This document shows positions 43,980 to 53,400 of a DNA stretch of 64,000 bases, piece by piece. The position numbers were made by a program, and so were the translations under genes. The stretch is taken from assembly GCF_030812415.1 (NCBI RefSeq), contig NZ_JAUSST010000004.1, forward strand, positions 62,001-126,000, given 5' to 3'. Numbering within the stretch: the first letter of the stretch is position 1; every line of letters begins with the position of its first letter. The notes under the pieces were generated by a model. The model had not been told where the DNA came from, ran no database searches, and worked only from the letters and a program-made list of their open reading frames with translations. This DNA comes from Paenibacillus harenae. GTDB taxonomy: Bacteria; Bacillota; Bacilli; Paenibacillales; Paenibacillaceae.

Positions 43980-44795
43980 GTGAATGCCATGTTTCGCGGA
44001 AGAGGATGGAGCTTTGGTTTCCGGAGCGCCATTATGCTCTATTTTGTCATTCTTATCGTATTGCCTATTGTCGGAATTTATACGCAGTCCTTCTCGCTGG
44101 GCTGGCTTCCTTTCTGGGAAAGCGTCTCGGACCCGTTAGCGTGGAAGGCCGTGCTGCTAACCGTCAAGCTTTCGGTTATTGCTACAGTTATTAACGTGTT
44201 TCTTGGAACAATGATTGGCTGGGTGCTGATCCGCTACCGGTTCCCGGGGCGCAGACTGCTCAATAGCTTGGTCGATTTGCCGTTCGCGTTGCCTACCGCG
44301 GTAGGCGGACTGATGATCCTGCTGCTGCTTGGGCCGGGGAGCCTCGTTGGAGGCTTGGCGGGCAAGATGGGCATCGAGATCGTATTTCATGAACCGGCGA
44401 TCGTTGTCGCGATGTTGTTCGTTACGTTCCCGTTCGTTATTCGGGCGATCCAGCCATTGCTGGAGGAGCTTGACAAGTCGGAAGAAGAAGCGGCATATAT
44501 GCTGGGCGCATCCCGTGCCAAGACGTTCTTCAGCGTCATCTTCCCTTCGATGCTGCCGGGTATTTTGAGCGGCGCGATGCTTGCCTTCTCCCGTGCGCTG
44601 GCGGAATTCGGCGCGGTCGTACTCGTTGCAGGCAATATTCCAGGGAAGACGCTTATCGCGTCGGTATATATTTTTGGCGAAATCGAAAGCGACAATCCGC
44701 AAGGCGCAGCCGCTATATCCGTCATGCTGCTGACGCTGTCCTTCATCATCCTTTGGACCGTTAACCTCATTCAAGCAAGGAGGTCGGGACAATGA
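43980..44795 (+). CDS. cysT: Sulfate/thiosulfate ABC permease CysT
   Basis: 271-residue inner-membrane permease (CysT/CysU) of the sulfate importer. About six helices; family features are TQSFSLGWLPFWES, DLPFALPTAVGGLMILLLLG and the coupling loop EEEAAYMLGASRAKTFFSVIFP, then SRALAEFGAVVLVAGNIPGKT. GTG start ten bases after a TGGAGG site. First gene of a four-gene unit; overlaps cysW by four bases (ATGA). Confidence 0.93.
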   Translation: MNAMFRGRGWSFGFRSAIMLYFVILIVLPIVGIYTQSFSLGWLPFWESVSDPLAWKAVLLTVKLSVIATVINVFLGTMIGWVLIRYRFPGRRLLNSLVDLPFALPTAVGGLMILLLLGPGSLVGGLAGKMGIEIVFHEPAIVVAMLFVTFPFVIRAIQPLLEELDKSEEEAAYMLGASRAKTFFSVIFPSMLPGILSGAMLAFSRALAEFGAVVLVAGNIPGKTLIASVYIFGEIESDNPQGAAAISVMLLTLSFIILWTVNLIQARRSGQ

Positions 44796-45595
44796 CGATT
44801 AGAAGGCTTTGGATTACGCTCACTTATATTGTATTTGCTCTGCTGCTTATCGCACCGCTGGTGAAGATCTTTACCGGTTCGTGGGCGGAAGGGTGGAGCG
44901 GCTTCATAGAAGGCATCACCCGGAAGCAATCGCTGCATGCCTTGATGATGACAGGGATTATCGTCGTTATCGTTACGGCGCTTAATACCGTATTCGGCAT
45001 CATGCTGGCGCTGTACCTCGTCCGGGCCGAATGGATCGGCAAACGGATGAAGCGGCTGCTTAACAGCATTGTTGACTTGCCGTTCGCGGTATCGCCGGTT
45101 ATCGGCGGCTTGATGATCGTACTTATTCTTGGGCCTAACACCGTCCTTGGCGCATTGTTCGAGGATGCGGGAATCAAGATCGTATATGCGCTGCCGGGCA
45201 TGGTGCTCGCTACGCTATTCGTAACTTTCCCGCTTATGGTGCGCGAGGTGATGCCGGTGCTGCAGGAAATCGGTTCGCAGCAGGAAGAAGCGGCCTCGAC
45301 GCTGGGGGCATACTCTTGGTATACGTTCTGGAAAGTGACTTGGCCCGCGATTCGATGGGGCGTTATTTATGGGGTCGTACTTACCGTGGCGCGGTCGCTT
45401 GGCGAATTCGGTGCTGTGCTGGTCGTCTCAGGCAATATAATGAACAAAACGCAAACCGCGACTACGCTAGTTTATCAGGATGTCGAAAATTTCAACGTCG
45501 TTGCCGCCAATGGCATCGCGCTTGTGCTTGCGGCTTTCTCCGTGGGGCTGCTGCTCTTAATGGAGTGGGCAAAAAAACGAAAGGAAGTGCACTGA
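44792..45595 (+). CDS. cysW: Sulfate/thiosulfate ABC permease CysW
   Basis: 267-residue second permease. Typical CysW parts are DLPFAVSPVIGGLMIVLILG, LPGMVLATLFVTFPLMVREVMPVLQEIG and the coupling loop QEEAASTLGAYSWYTFWKVTWP, then ARSLGEFGAVLVVSGNIMNKTQ. It pairs with CysT in the membrane. The cysA gene starts three bases after its stop. Confidence 0.94.
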   Translation: MTIRRLWITLTYIVFALLLIAPLVKIFTGSWAEGWSGFIEGITRKQSLHALMMTGIIVVIVTALNTVFGIMLALYLVRAEWIGKRMKRLLNSIVDLPFAVSPVIGGLMIVLILGPNTVLGALFEDAGIKIVYALPGMVLATLFVTFPLMVREVMPVLQEIGSQQEEAASTLGAYSWYTFWKVTWPAIRWGVIYGVVLTVARSLGEFGAVLVVSGNIMNKTQTATTLVYQDVENFNVVAANGIALVLAAFSVGLLLLMEWAKKRKEVH

Positions 45596-45598
45596 CCC

Positions 45599-46663
45599 AT
45601 GCATATTGAAGTGCGGAATCTTGATAAAAGCTTTGGCGACTTTCATGCCGTGCAAAATGTAAGCTTCGAGATCGAAAAAGGCCACCTGATCGGCCTGCTT
45701 GGACCAAGCGGCGGCGGCAAGACGTCGATCCTGCGTATGCTGGCAGGGCTGGAGACGCCTTCCTCGGGCGATATCTTGTTTCACGGCAAGCGTGTAAACG
45801 ACTTGCCTCCGCAAGAGCGCGGCATCGGCTTTGTGTTCCAGAACTATGCGCTGTTCAAGCATATGACGGTCTATGATAATATCGCGTTCGGCTTAAAAGT
45901 AAAGAAGCAGTCGAAGGAACAAATTCGCGAGCGTGTTATGACGCTGGTAGAGCTGACCGGACTCAAAGGGTTCGAGCATCGTTACGCGCATCAGCTGTCC
46001 GGCGGCCAACGCCAGCGTGTCGCGTTCGCCAGAGCGCTTGCGCCGGAGCCGCAATTGCTGCTGCTCGACGAGCCGTTCGCCGCTATCGATGCGAAGATCC
46101 GCACGGAGCTCCGTACATGGCTCAAGGAAATGATCGAGCGTGTCGGCATTACATCGATTTTCGTTACGCATGACCAAGAAGAAGCGATTGAAGTCGCCGA
46201 CGAAATCATGATAATCAGCAAAGGCAAGCTCGAGCAGAAGGGTACGCCGTGGGAAATTTATAAAAATCCGCAAACGCCTTTCGTAGCAAGCTTCATCGGC
46301 GAGTCCACCATTGTTGAAAATGTAGAGAAGCTCAAGGGCTTCGAGGACGCAAGCAAGGTTGCCGGCACGAAGGCGCTTATCCGTCCTGAATATATCGAGA
46401 TCGGCAAGCCAGGAGAGATCAGACTCGCTTCCGCTACGATGGATGGCAAGGTAAAGCATTTGCACTTCCGCGGCAGCGAATGGATGGTAGAGCTTGAGGT
46501 AGGGGATACGAAGCTTATTACGTACCGCTCGCTGGAGAAGGAAGTCCTGCATCCCGGCGATCAGGTCAGCGTGCTCGTGCACCGCGCCTACTTGTTCAAC
46601 GACAACGAGAGCTGGATCGAGGAAAACAAGCTGAAGGTCGATCCAATGCCCATTCATATCTGA
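45599..46663 (+). CDS. cysA: Sulfate/thiosulfate ABC ATPase CysA
   Basis: 354-residue ATPase driving the importer. Walker A GPSGGGKTS, the Q-loop FVFQNYALFKHMTV, signature QLSGGQRQRVAFARAL, Walker B LLLLDEPFAAID and the switch His in VTHDQEEA are all intact. The last ~110 residues are a TOBE-type regulatory domain with IRPEYIEIG. The order T-W-A is the usual one. Confidence 0.95.
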   Translation: MHIEVRNLDKSFGDFHAVQNVSFEIEKGHLIGLLGPSGGGKTSILRMLAGLETPSSGDILFHGKRVNDLPPQERGIGFVFQNYALFKHMTVYDNIAFGLKVKKQSKEQIRERVMTLVELTGLKGFEHRYAHQLSGGQRQRVAFARALAPEPQLLLLDEPFAAIDAKIRTELRTWLKEMIERVGITSIFVTHDQEEAIEVADEIMIISKGKLEQKGTPWEIYKNPQTPFVASFIGESTIVENVEKLKGFEDASKVAGTKALIRPEYIEIGKPGEIRLASATMDGKVKHLHFRGSEWMVELEVGDTKLITYRSLEKEVLHPGDQVSVLVHRAYLFNDNESWIEENKLKVDPMPIHI

Positions 46664-46716
46664 TTTCGAGTCGAATGATTAGCCATCCATCTTAGCAGAA
46701 AGAGTTGTATGCGAAC

Positions 46717-47781
46717 ATGAAATTATATCGAGCAACAAGCCAGCGTCTGATCGCATTGCTGCTGGCTGCGGCGCTGCTAACGATAGCGGGCTGCAGCGGC
46801 AATGGGCATAACGATCCCGGCGCTGAATCTTCCGTACCAGACGGCGATGTAACGCTTGTAATCGGTGCATATTCGGTTGTTAAGGACGCATTCGGAGATA
46901 TTCTTCCGAAGTTCCAAGCGTACTGGCTGGAGAAGACCGGCCAGAAGGTGTCGTTCCAGGAATCGTACGAAGCATCGGGGACTCAGGCGCGCGCGATTGC
47001 AGGCGGCTTTGAGGCGGATGTGGCGATTATGGCGATGGAGGGTGACCTCGACAAAATCGCGGAAGCCGGTTTCATTACGGAAGATTGGAAGACGCAGAGC
47101 AGCGGCGGCATGATTACGAATTCGATCGTCGTTATGGGTACGCGCGAAGGAAATCCGCTAGGCATTCAAGATTGGGATGACATCACCAAGCGCGGCGTGA
47201 AGGTGCTGTATCCGAATCCGAAGACGTCGGGCGGCGCGCAATGGGACATTAACGCCATCTACGGCGCCGGTCTGAAGAAGTCGGAGCGGGAAACGGGTAC
47301 TAAGGATCCGGCATATGCCAAGAGCTTCCTGAAGTCGGTACATGAGAATGTAGAGTCGCTGGATAAGAGCGGGCGCGCTTCGATGGCTGCCTTCGAATAC
47401 GGCGTCGGCGATGTAATCGTTACTTACGAGAACGAGCTGTTATCGCGGATTAAGCAAGGCGTCGACTACGATATCGTTATTCCATCCAGCACGATTCTGA
47501 TCGAGAATCCGGCTGCCGTCGTCGATAAGAACGCCGACAAGCACGGTACGCGCGAGCTAGCCGAAGCGTTCATTGCCTACTTGCACAGCGACGATGCACA
47601 GCGCATCTTCGCCGATTACGGCTTCCGTCCCGTGAACGAGGAGGTGGCCGCAGAGACGGCAGATCGGTTTACCGTTCCGGAAGGACTGTTCGACATTTCA
47701 TATCTCGGCGGCTGGGCAGAAGTAAGAAAGACGCTATATTCGAAGAAAGGCGTCTGGTACCAGGTGCTGGCAGACTTATAA
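46717..47781 (+). CDS. sbp: Sulfate-binding lipoprotein
   Basis: 354-residue periplasmic-type binding protein anchored as a lipoprotein (lipobox L-T-I-A-G-C). Conserved parts are LVIGAYSVVKDAFGDILPKF, QESYEASGTQARAI, VLYPNPKTSGGAQWDINAIYGAG, GDVIVTYENE and the GRASM segment. It binds sulfate or thiosulfate for CysTWA. An ATG at 46717 is used here; an in-frame TTG at 46705 lies nearer the weak AAAGAG. Placed last in the operon, while in many genomes the binding protein comes first. Confidence 0.93.
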   Translation: MKLYRATSQRLIALLLAAALLTIAGCSGNGHNDPGAESSVPDGDVTLVIGAYSVVKDAFGDILPKFQAYWLEKTGQKVSFQESYEASGTQARAIAGGFEADVAIMAMEGDLDKIAEAGFITEDWKTQSSGGMITNSIVVMGTREGNPLGIQDWDDITKRGVKVLYPNPKTSGGAQWDINAIYGAGLKKSERETGTKDPAYAKSFLKSVHENVESLDKSGRASMAAFEYGVGDVIVTYENELLSRIKQGVDYDIVIPSSTILIENPAAVVDKNADKHGTRELAEAFIAYLHSDDAQRIFADYGFRPVNEEVAAETADRFTVPEGLFDISYLGGWAEVRKTLYSKKGVWYQVLADL

Positions 47782-47800
47782 TTTAATCCGCATGAACAAG

Positions 47801-47858
47801 AAACCTCGGCTCGGAGCGCCTCGTCTTAAGGATACAGCGCTGCGAACGGAGGTTTTTT
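47801..47858 (+). terminator. Terminator of the sulfate operon
   Basis: AACCTC pairs with GAGGTT, enclosing an inner GGAGCGC/GCGCTGC region, and is followed by TTTTTT. Confidence 0.7.
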
Positions 47859-47921
47859 CCTTTCGTACCGTTGCAACTTTTGAATGCATAGTACCGTCTT
47901 ACAAGCAAAGAGGTGAATCGC

Positions 47922-48368
47922 ATGCACAAAAGATCCTTACGAGCGGCGCTAACATTGATCGCAATGGCAGTGGTCTTGTCCGTGCTTGCCGGCTGTTCGG
48001 TAGGCAAGCCGCCTTTGCCAGTCGTTAAAGCAGGGAAAACGCAAATCAAGGCTTATCAGAGCAGCTATTGCTGGGGCAATACTTGCGCCGATTATGCTGA
48101 TCCGGAATCAATGCTAAAGGATGAACCAGCGATAGAAGTATCCAGCGGAGCGGACATCTCTATTGCGTTCAAGAACAGATCGAAGCCTTCTACGATGACC
48201 GTTAAGCAATTCAAAGACGGGCAACCGACCGATGTTCCTTTTGCTAAAGGCAAGATAACGGCGCCGACGGAGAAGGGCGTTTATTATTTCGGAGTGTCCG
48301 CTTGGTGGAGAAAAGGCAAATTGTCGAAGGGGAGCACTTCGGCTGCGTTTGCGATCGAAATCAAATGA
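47922..48368 (+). CDS. Small lipoprotein, unknown family
   Basis: 148-residue predicted lipoprotein: signal peptide then lipobox V-L-A-G-C. The mature part has a Cys pair in YCWGNTCADYADP, likely a disulfide, then a beta-rich domain with PTEKGVYYFGVSAWW resembling Ig-like extracytoplasmic folds. Function not known. The ATG at 47922 follows AGAGGTG. Transcribed alone, flanked by terminators. Confidence 0.78.
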   Translation: MHKRSLRAALTLIAMAVVLSVLAGCSVGKPPLPVVKAGKTQIKAYQSSYCWGNTCADYADPESMLKDEPAIEVSSGADISIAFKNRSKPSTMTVKQFKDGQPTDVPFAKGKITAPTEKGVYYFGVSAWWRKGKLSKGSTSAAFAIEIK

Positions 48369-48416
48369 GGAGAGTTTCGGGAGCCGAACGGCTTCAGGGC
48401 ATTCTCCTTTTTTTTG
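48368..48416 (+). terminator. Terminator of the lipoprotein gene
   Basis: AGGAGA pairs with TCTCCT around an inner GAGCCG/CGGCTT stem and is followed by eight T. It starts within the stop codon. Confidence 0.9.
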
Positions 48417-48523
48417 CGTTGACCGCGAAGGGGATTTAAACCAATAAGGCGAATAGTAATATATTGCTGATTTTTTACCATTCGCCGCATTGTTCGGCAA
48501 TGCGCGATTACGGAGTTGAATCG

Positions 48524-49315
48524 ATGGTTAACAGTCTCCTATTTGTCGTGTTATTAACCGTCATTATACACGCCGCCGAAACGTTGTCTTATGCGGTTCG
48601 GTATGCTGGCGTCAAAATGAACAAGATCGCGGTAGCCCTCTCCTTGACAGGCATTATCGTACTCATATCGAGAACCGCCAACATGCTGCAAGCTCTTACA
48701 ACCGGACATTTCGTCGATCATGCAAGGACGGATGCAACCTTCGACATACTCGGCTACTTCCGGATCGTATTGTTCGCAGCCTCCATTGGAACGTTAATCG
48801 CAATCGCGCTGTTTCCGACGTTCGTTCCTCTATGCGGAAGAATTATTGCCCGCCTGGAAGTAACCGGGTCGATACCGAAGTTGCTTTCCAGCGTCACGCT
48901 AGGGCAATTAAAAAATGCGAAGCGTTACATCAAGAGGCCGCGCATTCGGCTAAGCTCCTTTCGCTACTTGGGCATTCCGAAGCGGTTTATTTTCCTCAAC
49001 GTTGCGGTTACGGCATTCTATACGGTAGGTGTCATTTCCGCCTTATACGCGGCCCATCTTGTGCCGGCATTAAGCACGACCGCATCGCAGACATCGGGCA
49101 TTATAAATGGTATTGCGACGGTGCTGCTTACGATATTTATCGATCCGCAGCTTGGGCTGATCATGGATAAGGCGACGAAGGACGAAACGGCGAAGAGCCA
49201 GCTCGGCAAAATATATACGCTGCTCATGGTATCCCGCTTCTTCGGTACGCTGCTCGCCCAACTGCTTATAGTACCGGCCGCTTATTTGATTATCACAATC
49301 GTTAAGCTTATTTAA
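48524..49315 (+). CDS. amj: Lipid II flippase Amj
   Basis: 263-residue membrane protein with about six to seven helices. It matches the Amj (DUF2837) family: HAAETLSYAVRYAGVKMNKIAVALS, SRTANMLQA, GYFRIVLFAASIGTLIAIALFPTFVPL and GIATVLLTIFIDPQLGLIMDKA. In B. subtilis Amj is a second lipid II flippase that supports cell-wall synthesis when MurJ fails (established). CGGAG eight bases before the ATG at 48524 sets the start; the frame opens earlier without a site. Confidence 0.92.
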   Translation: MVNSLLFVVLLTVIIHAAETLSYAVRYAGVKMNKIAVALSLTGIIVLISRTANMLQALTTGHFVDHARTDATFDILGYFRIVLFAASIGTLIAIALFPTFVPLCGRIIARLEVTGSIPKLLSSVTLGQLKNAKRYIKRPRIRLSSFRYLGIPKRFIFLNVAVTAFYTVGVISALYAAHLVPALSTTASQTSGIINGIATVLLTIFIDPQLGLIMDKATKDETAKSQLGKIYTLLMVSRFFGTLLAQLLIVPAAYLIITIVKLI

Positions 49316-49331
49316 GAAGGAGAGTCGGCAA

Positions 49332-49739
49332 GTGGATATGAAACTTTTTACGCTCGATGAAGCGAATGTACTGTTGCCCGTGCTTAAGCAGGAGCTGTAT
49401 AAGCTGCAGGCACTCATCGACGAGATTGACGATCGATATTTGGAACTGCAGACGATTAAGGCGAAGCATAAGTTGTCTGCGGAAACGCGAGAAACGGCGC
49501 CCGACCCTTATTTTGAACAGGAAAGCCAGCTTGATTTCATGAGAATGGAAGCAGAGCTCCAGATTAGCAACTTTACGCGCAAAGGCGTTTTGATAAAATC
49601 GATATCTCCGGGCCTATTGGATTTTCCGGCAATACTGGAAGGGGAGGAAGTGCTTCTCTGCTGGAAGCAGGGTGAGGACCAAGTTTCCCATTATCACGGT
49701 TGGAATGAAGGTTTCATGGGACGCAAACCATTTCCTTAA
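49332..49739 (+). CDS. DUF2203 protein
   Basis: 135-residue cytosolic protein of unknown role. The DUF2203 pattern is FTLDEANVLLPVLKQELYKLQAL with a helical N-terminal half, then GVLIKSISPGLLDFPAILEGEEVLLCWKQGEDQVSHYHGWNEGF. GTG start 8-9 bases after GGAG. It follows amj by 16 bases and is probably co-transcribed. Confidence 0.85.
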   Translation: MDMKLFTLDEANVLLPVLKQELYKLQALIDEIDDRYLELQTIKAKHKLSAETRETAPDPYFEQESQLDFMRMEAELQISNFTRKGVLIKSISPGLLDFPAILEGEEVLLCWKQGEDQVSHYHGWNEGFMGRKPFP

Positions 49740-49791
49740 GGAGATAACCGTAATTCGTTTGCGTATTTCGGCAAATTGTATTACGATTAAA

Positions 49792-49806
49792 TTATAATTA
49801 TTCTAA
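49792..49806 (+). promoter_or_regulatory. PerR-like box over the fur promoter
   Basis: TTATAATTATTCTAA matches the PerR consensus TTATAATnATTATAA at 13 of 14 fixed positions. A perfect TATAAT -10 (49793-49798) lies inside it. PerR control of fur is established in B. subtilis. Confidence 0.6.
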
Positions 49807-49880
49807 AAAACTAGCTTTGTCACGGGATAGGCGCTTTCTGTATCGGCTTTGCTATAAGTGATTAGAGGAGGTACCTGATA

Positions 49881-50366
49881 ATGTTGAACATCAATGCGGA
49901 AATCGATAAAATCAATCGTCATCTGATGGCGAACGGATACAAATTGACGACACAACGCGAGATTATTTTGCGGGTACTGCTTGAGAATGAAGAAGATCAT
50001 CTGAGCGCAGAGGGCGTATTCATGCTCGTTAAGGCTACGTATCCCGAGATTGGCCTTGCTACCGTCTACCGTACGCTAGAGCTGCTCGCGGAGCTTCATG
50101 TCGTTGAGAAAATGAATTTCGGCGACGGCGTAGCCCGCTACGACTTGCGCGATGCGGATCACGAACATATGCACCACCATTTGATCTGCGAGGTATGCGG
50201 CTCGCTTCAGGAAATCAAAGAAGACTGGTTGACGGAAATCGAAGAGCGGATCGAACGCGAATTCGGCTTCAAAGTATCCGATCATCGTTTGGACTTTACC
50301 GGCACGTACAAAAAGTGCAAAAACGGCAGCGGAACCTGCAAGAAAACGGGCAAAGCCGTATCGTAA
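49881..50366 (+). CDS. fur: Ferric uptake regulator Fur
   Basis: 161-residue metal-sensing repressor. DNA-binding domain with YKLTTQREIILRVLLENEEDHLSAEGVFMLVKATYPEIGLATVYRTLELL, then the metal-binding part DADHEHMHHHLICEVCGSLQEI and a C-terminal pair in CKNGSGTCKK that would hold structural zinc. The HHH cluster favours Fur over PerR, although paralogues are similar. AGAGGAGG lies before the ATG. With iron it represses uptake genes; a perfect Fur box occurs at 59726. Confidence 0.92.
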   Translation: MLNINAEIDKINRHLMANGYKLTTQREIILRVLLENEEDHLSAEGVFMLVKATYPEIGLATVYRTLELLAELHVVEKMNFGDGVARYDLRDADHEHMHHHLICEVCGSLQEIKEDWLTEIEERIEREFGFKVSDHRLDFTGTYKKCKNGSGTCKKTGKAVS

Positions 50367-50387
50367 GCAGTATCGTGAATACAATCG

Positions 50388-50437
50388 CAATAAGAAAAGG
50401 TTGAGCTCTCTATGTAGAGGCTCAACCTTTTCTTATT
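50388..50437. terminator. Bidirectional terminator between fur and the hybrid kinase
   Basis: A perfect 18-base arm AATAAGAAAAGGTTGAGC and its complement, with a short CTCT/AGAG top. A/T-rich ends suit both directions, and it overlaps the kinase stop. Confidence 0.9.
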
Positions 50438-53400
50438 GCTGGCGTCCGTTTTTTTTAAAAACGCGATCGCATCTCTTCGGAATACGGAAGGTGACTGACG
50501 TCCCTTCATGCTGTTCGCTTACTACAACAAGGCCTTCGCCGTACAGCTGCTTCAACCGGCGGTCGATATTGAGCAAACCGATGCCCCCGCTCTTGCTCGT
50601 CCGCTTCGTCAATAACGACTGAAGCTTCTCTTTCTCCATACCGACGCCATCGTCGATGATCGACACCTCGGTGAAGTCATCGTTGTAAACGATGCGAATG
50701 CAAACCGTACCTCCGCGCGAACGTTTAAGAATGCCATGAATGAGCGCATTTTCCACTAGCGGCTGGATAGAGAGCGGCGGCAGATCTAACGTTTGCTGCT
50801 CATCCGCTTCCCAGATGACATTCAGCCTCTCGTCGAACCTTTCTTTCTCGATGTATAAGTAGGATCTTACAAGCTCAAGCTCATGCGCAAGCGGGACAAC
50901 ATGATCGGCATTGTTGAAGTTGAAGCTCTTATTCAAATATTCGCCGAACATATGGAGCAAATTACGCATGCGATCGACATCGATATCGATAAGCGCGGAG
51001 ATCGAGTTCAGCGTATTGAATAGAAAATGCGGCTGAATCTGCGCTTGCAGCCAAGCTGCCTCAAGGCGGAGCCGGTCGGCAATCGATTGCTGCAGATCGG
51101 TTAGCGCGCTGACGCGAGAACGCAATTCGAGCGCGTCTACGGGTTTGATCACGTAGTCGCTTGCGCCGGCCTTGAAGCCTGCGGCTATGTCATCTGGCTG
51201 CGTACGGGCGGTGAGCAGCAGAATCGGCAGCTCCGAGAGCGAGAAGCGCTCTCGGATAATGGCAGTAAGCTCATAGCCGGACATCTCCGGCATCATGACA
51301 TCCGTTATGACGAGCTGATAGAAGCCGCGGTCCAGCAATTCGAGCGCTTCCTTGCCGCTAGTTGCCGTAACGAGATGGAAGCGGTCGCTAGGCAGCAGGA
51401 TCTGGAGCACTTTTAAGTTAACGGGATCGTCATCGACTGCAAGGATGCGCGGCAGTGTTTCCGCAGCAGGATCGGCAACCTCTGAGGCCATTGTCTCGGC
51501 TCCTGCCGCCGTTTCCTTCGCAGCGGCGTAAGTCCCTGAATTCTCGCCCGTCAACGGCGCAGAAGGTTCGGCCGGCTCCTCCGACTTACGTGCCAGCGGC
51601 ATTGTAAAGCTGAAAGCAGAGCCTTGTCCGGGAACCGAGGCGACGCTTAGTTTGCTTCCTTGAAGCTCAACGAGCTGCTTGCAAATATTAAGCCCTAGAC
51701 CGATGCCTCCGCCCCTTGACGTGATGCTCGAATCGCCTTGCTCGTAGGGAAGAAATATTTTATCAATCGTTTCGCTGCCGATACCGATGCCAGTATCCGA
51801 GACAACGATACGGGCATCTCCGCCTTCAACGGAGGCACGGATCGTAATGCTTCCTTCGTTCGTATATTTAACTGCATTATGGACCAGATTGCTTAAGATC
51901 TGTACGAGCCTATTCTCGTCCGCATATACAGCCGGCAAGGACTTTGGTATGTCCAGCTTGAAATCAATCGGCTTGCCTTCTGTCATGAACCGAAGCATAT
52001 CGAATACGCTTGTTGCAATCGGTTGAAGCTGAATATTGTCCGGTTGGAGCCGTATCCGATGCTCTTTCAGACGTGTTAGGTCAAGCAAATCGGTTAACAG
52101 ATGCGACATGCGGCGGCCGATCGTTATGAGCAGCTCCAGATCGCGAGGGTGGTTCGCGTTAGAGGCAGCACTGTGGCTTTCCTGAACAGACCTGGCAATA
52201 TTTATCATGGCATGGAGCGGATTGCGAAGCTCATGAGAGGTGTTCGCAAGAAAGTCGTCCTTCATCTTGTCGGCCATTAGCAAGCTGTTAGCCAGCTTCG
52301 CATTCTGTTCGTTCGTTCGGAGAAACCGCTTCAGCCAGAATGCAGCGAATAAAATGACAGCCAAAAGGATGTCGATCGGATAATACGTATTGGGCAACAG
52401 TCCCCATGACTTAAAGGCGCTCCAGAACATATTGGAAACGATGGCAGCAGCCGATAACAGGAAGAACACGGCATCGCTTTCACCTAGAATAATATTCCGC
52501 ATAATGATGATTGTGACGATACATGCGGGAATGAACAGAAGCAGCAAAATCCAGTAAGCCGTATACATTACATATTGCACAGGCATGGTGAGTACGAATA
52601 GAACATAAATGCCGCACAATGCGGCGATAATCCGTAAAGCTCGCGATAGGTTATAGTTCGGAAACAGGTTCATTGCGAATAACATCATGAAGGCGCTAAT
52701 CCCTGTATAGGCCATGAGTATGAGCTTGGCATTCCATATATAGCTTATCGAAGTCCAGGAGACCAGCAGCTTATCGTCATCGACCAGTATGGACAAGATC
52801 GTACTGAGCAGAAAGAATACGAAATAAAGAATGCCTTTATGTCTTGTCTTGAACAGGTACAAAATGGCAGCGTACAACGCATGCACCAGCAGCATGACGC
52901 ATACGACAATCTGCATGCTGACTGAGAGCGAGCTCTGTTTGTCCATAGCGGCATCGGTGCCAAATTTAATCGAATTGTTAATTCCGCCCCCGCTTCCGTA
53001 ATCATAATGCGCCACTTGTACGAGAATGTCCAGCACTGCGTTCTCGGCGATGAAGGATACGGTTGCCGGCGGATTATACGCTTGGAATCGTTCGACGGAC
53101 TCGGCAGGATGTCCTCGTTCGACAATTGTATGACCGTTCACGATGACTTTGAAGGCGGACAGCACACGCGATAAACGCATCGCATACAGGTGGTTATCCT
53201 CGTCATTCAATAGAACCTTAAGACGATAAGTACCGTAATAATAAGAGGACTTGCTGTCCTCGGACTCTTCCTTAGCCAAATAAGCATTCCAAATGCCCGG
53301 CACGGGTATATAATTTGGTTGCGGAAGGCTATCCATTGCCAATGCCTCCTCCGGCGTCAGCAGAGCATTCGGATAGAAAGCCCATTCGCCGTCCAGCGTA

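Noticed and set aside
45893-46657. 254-codon minus-strand frame opposite cysA
   Set aside because: The opposite frame has all ABC ATPase motifs; this one has none.
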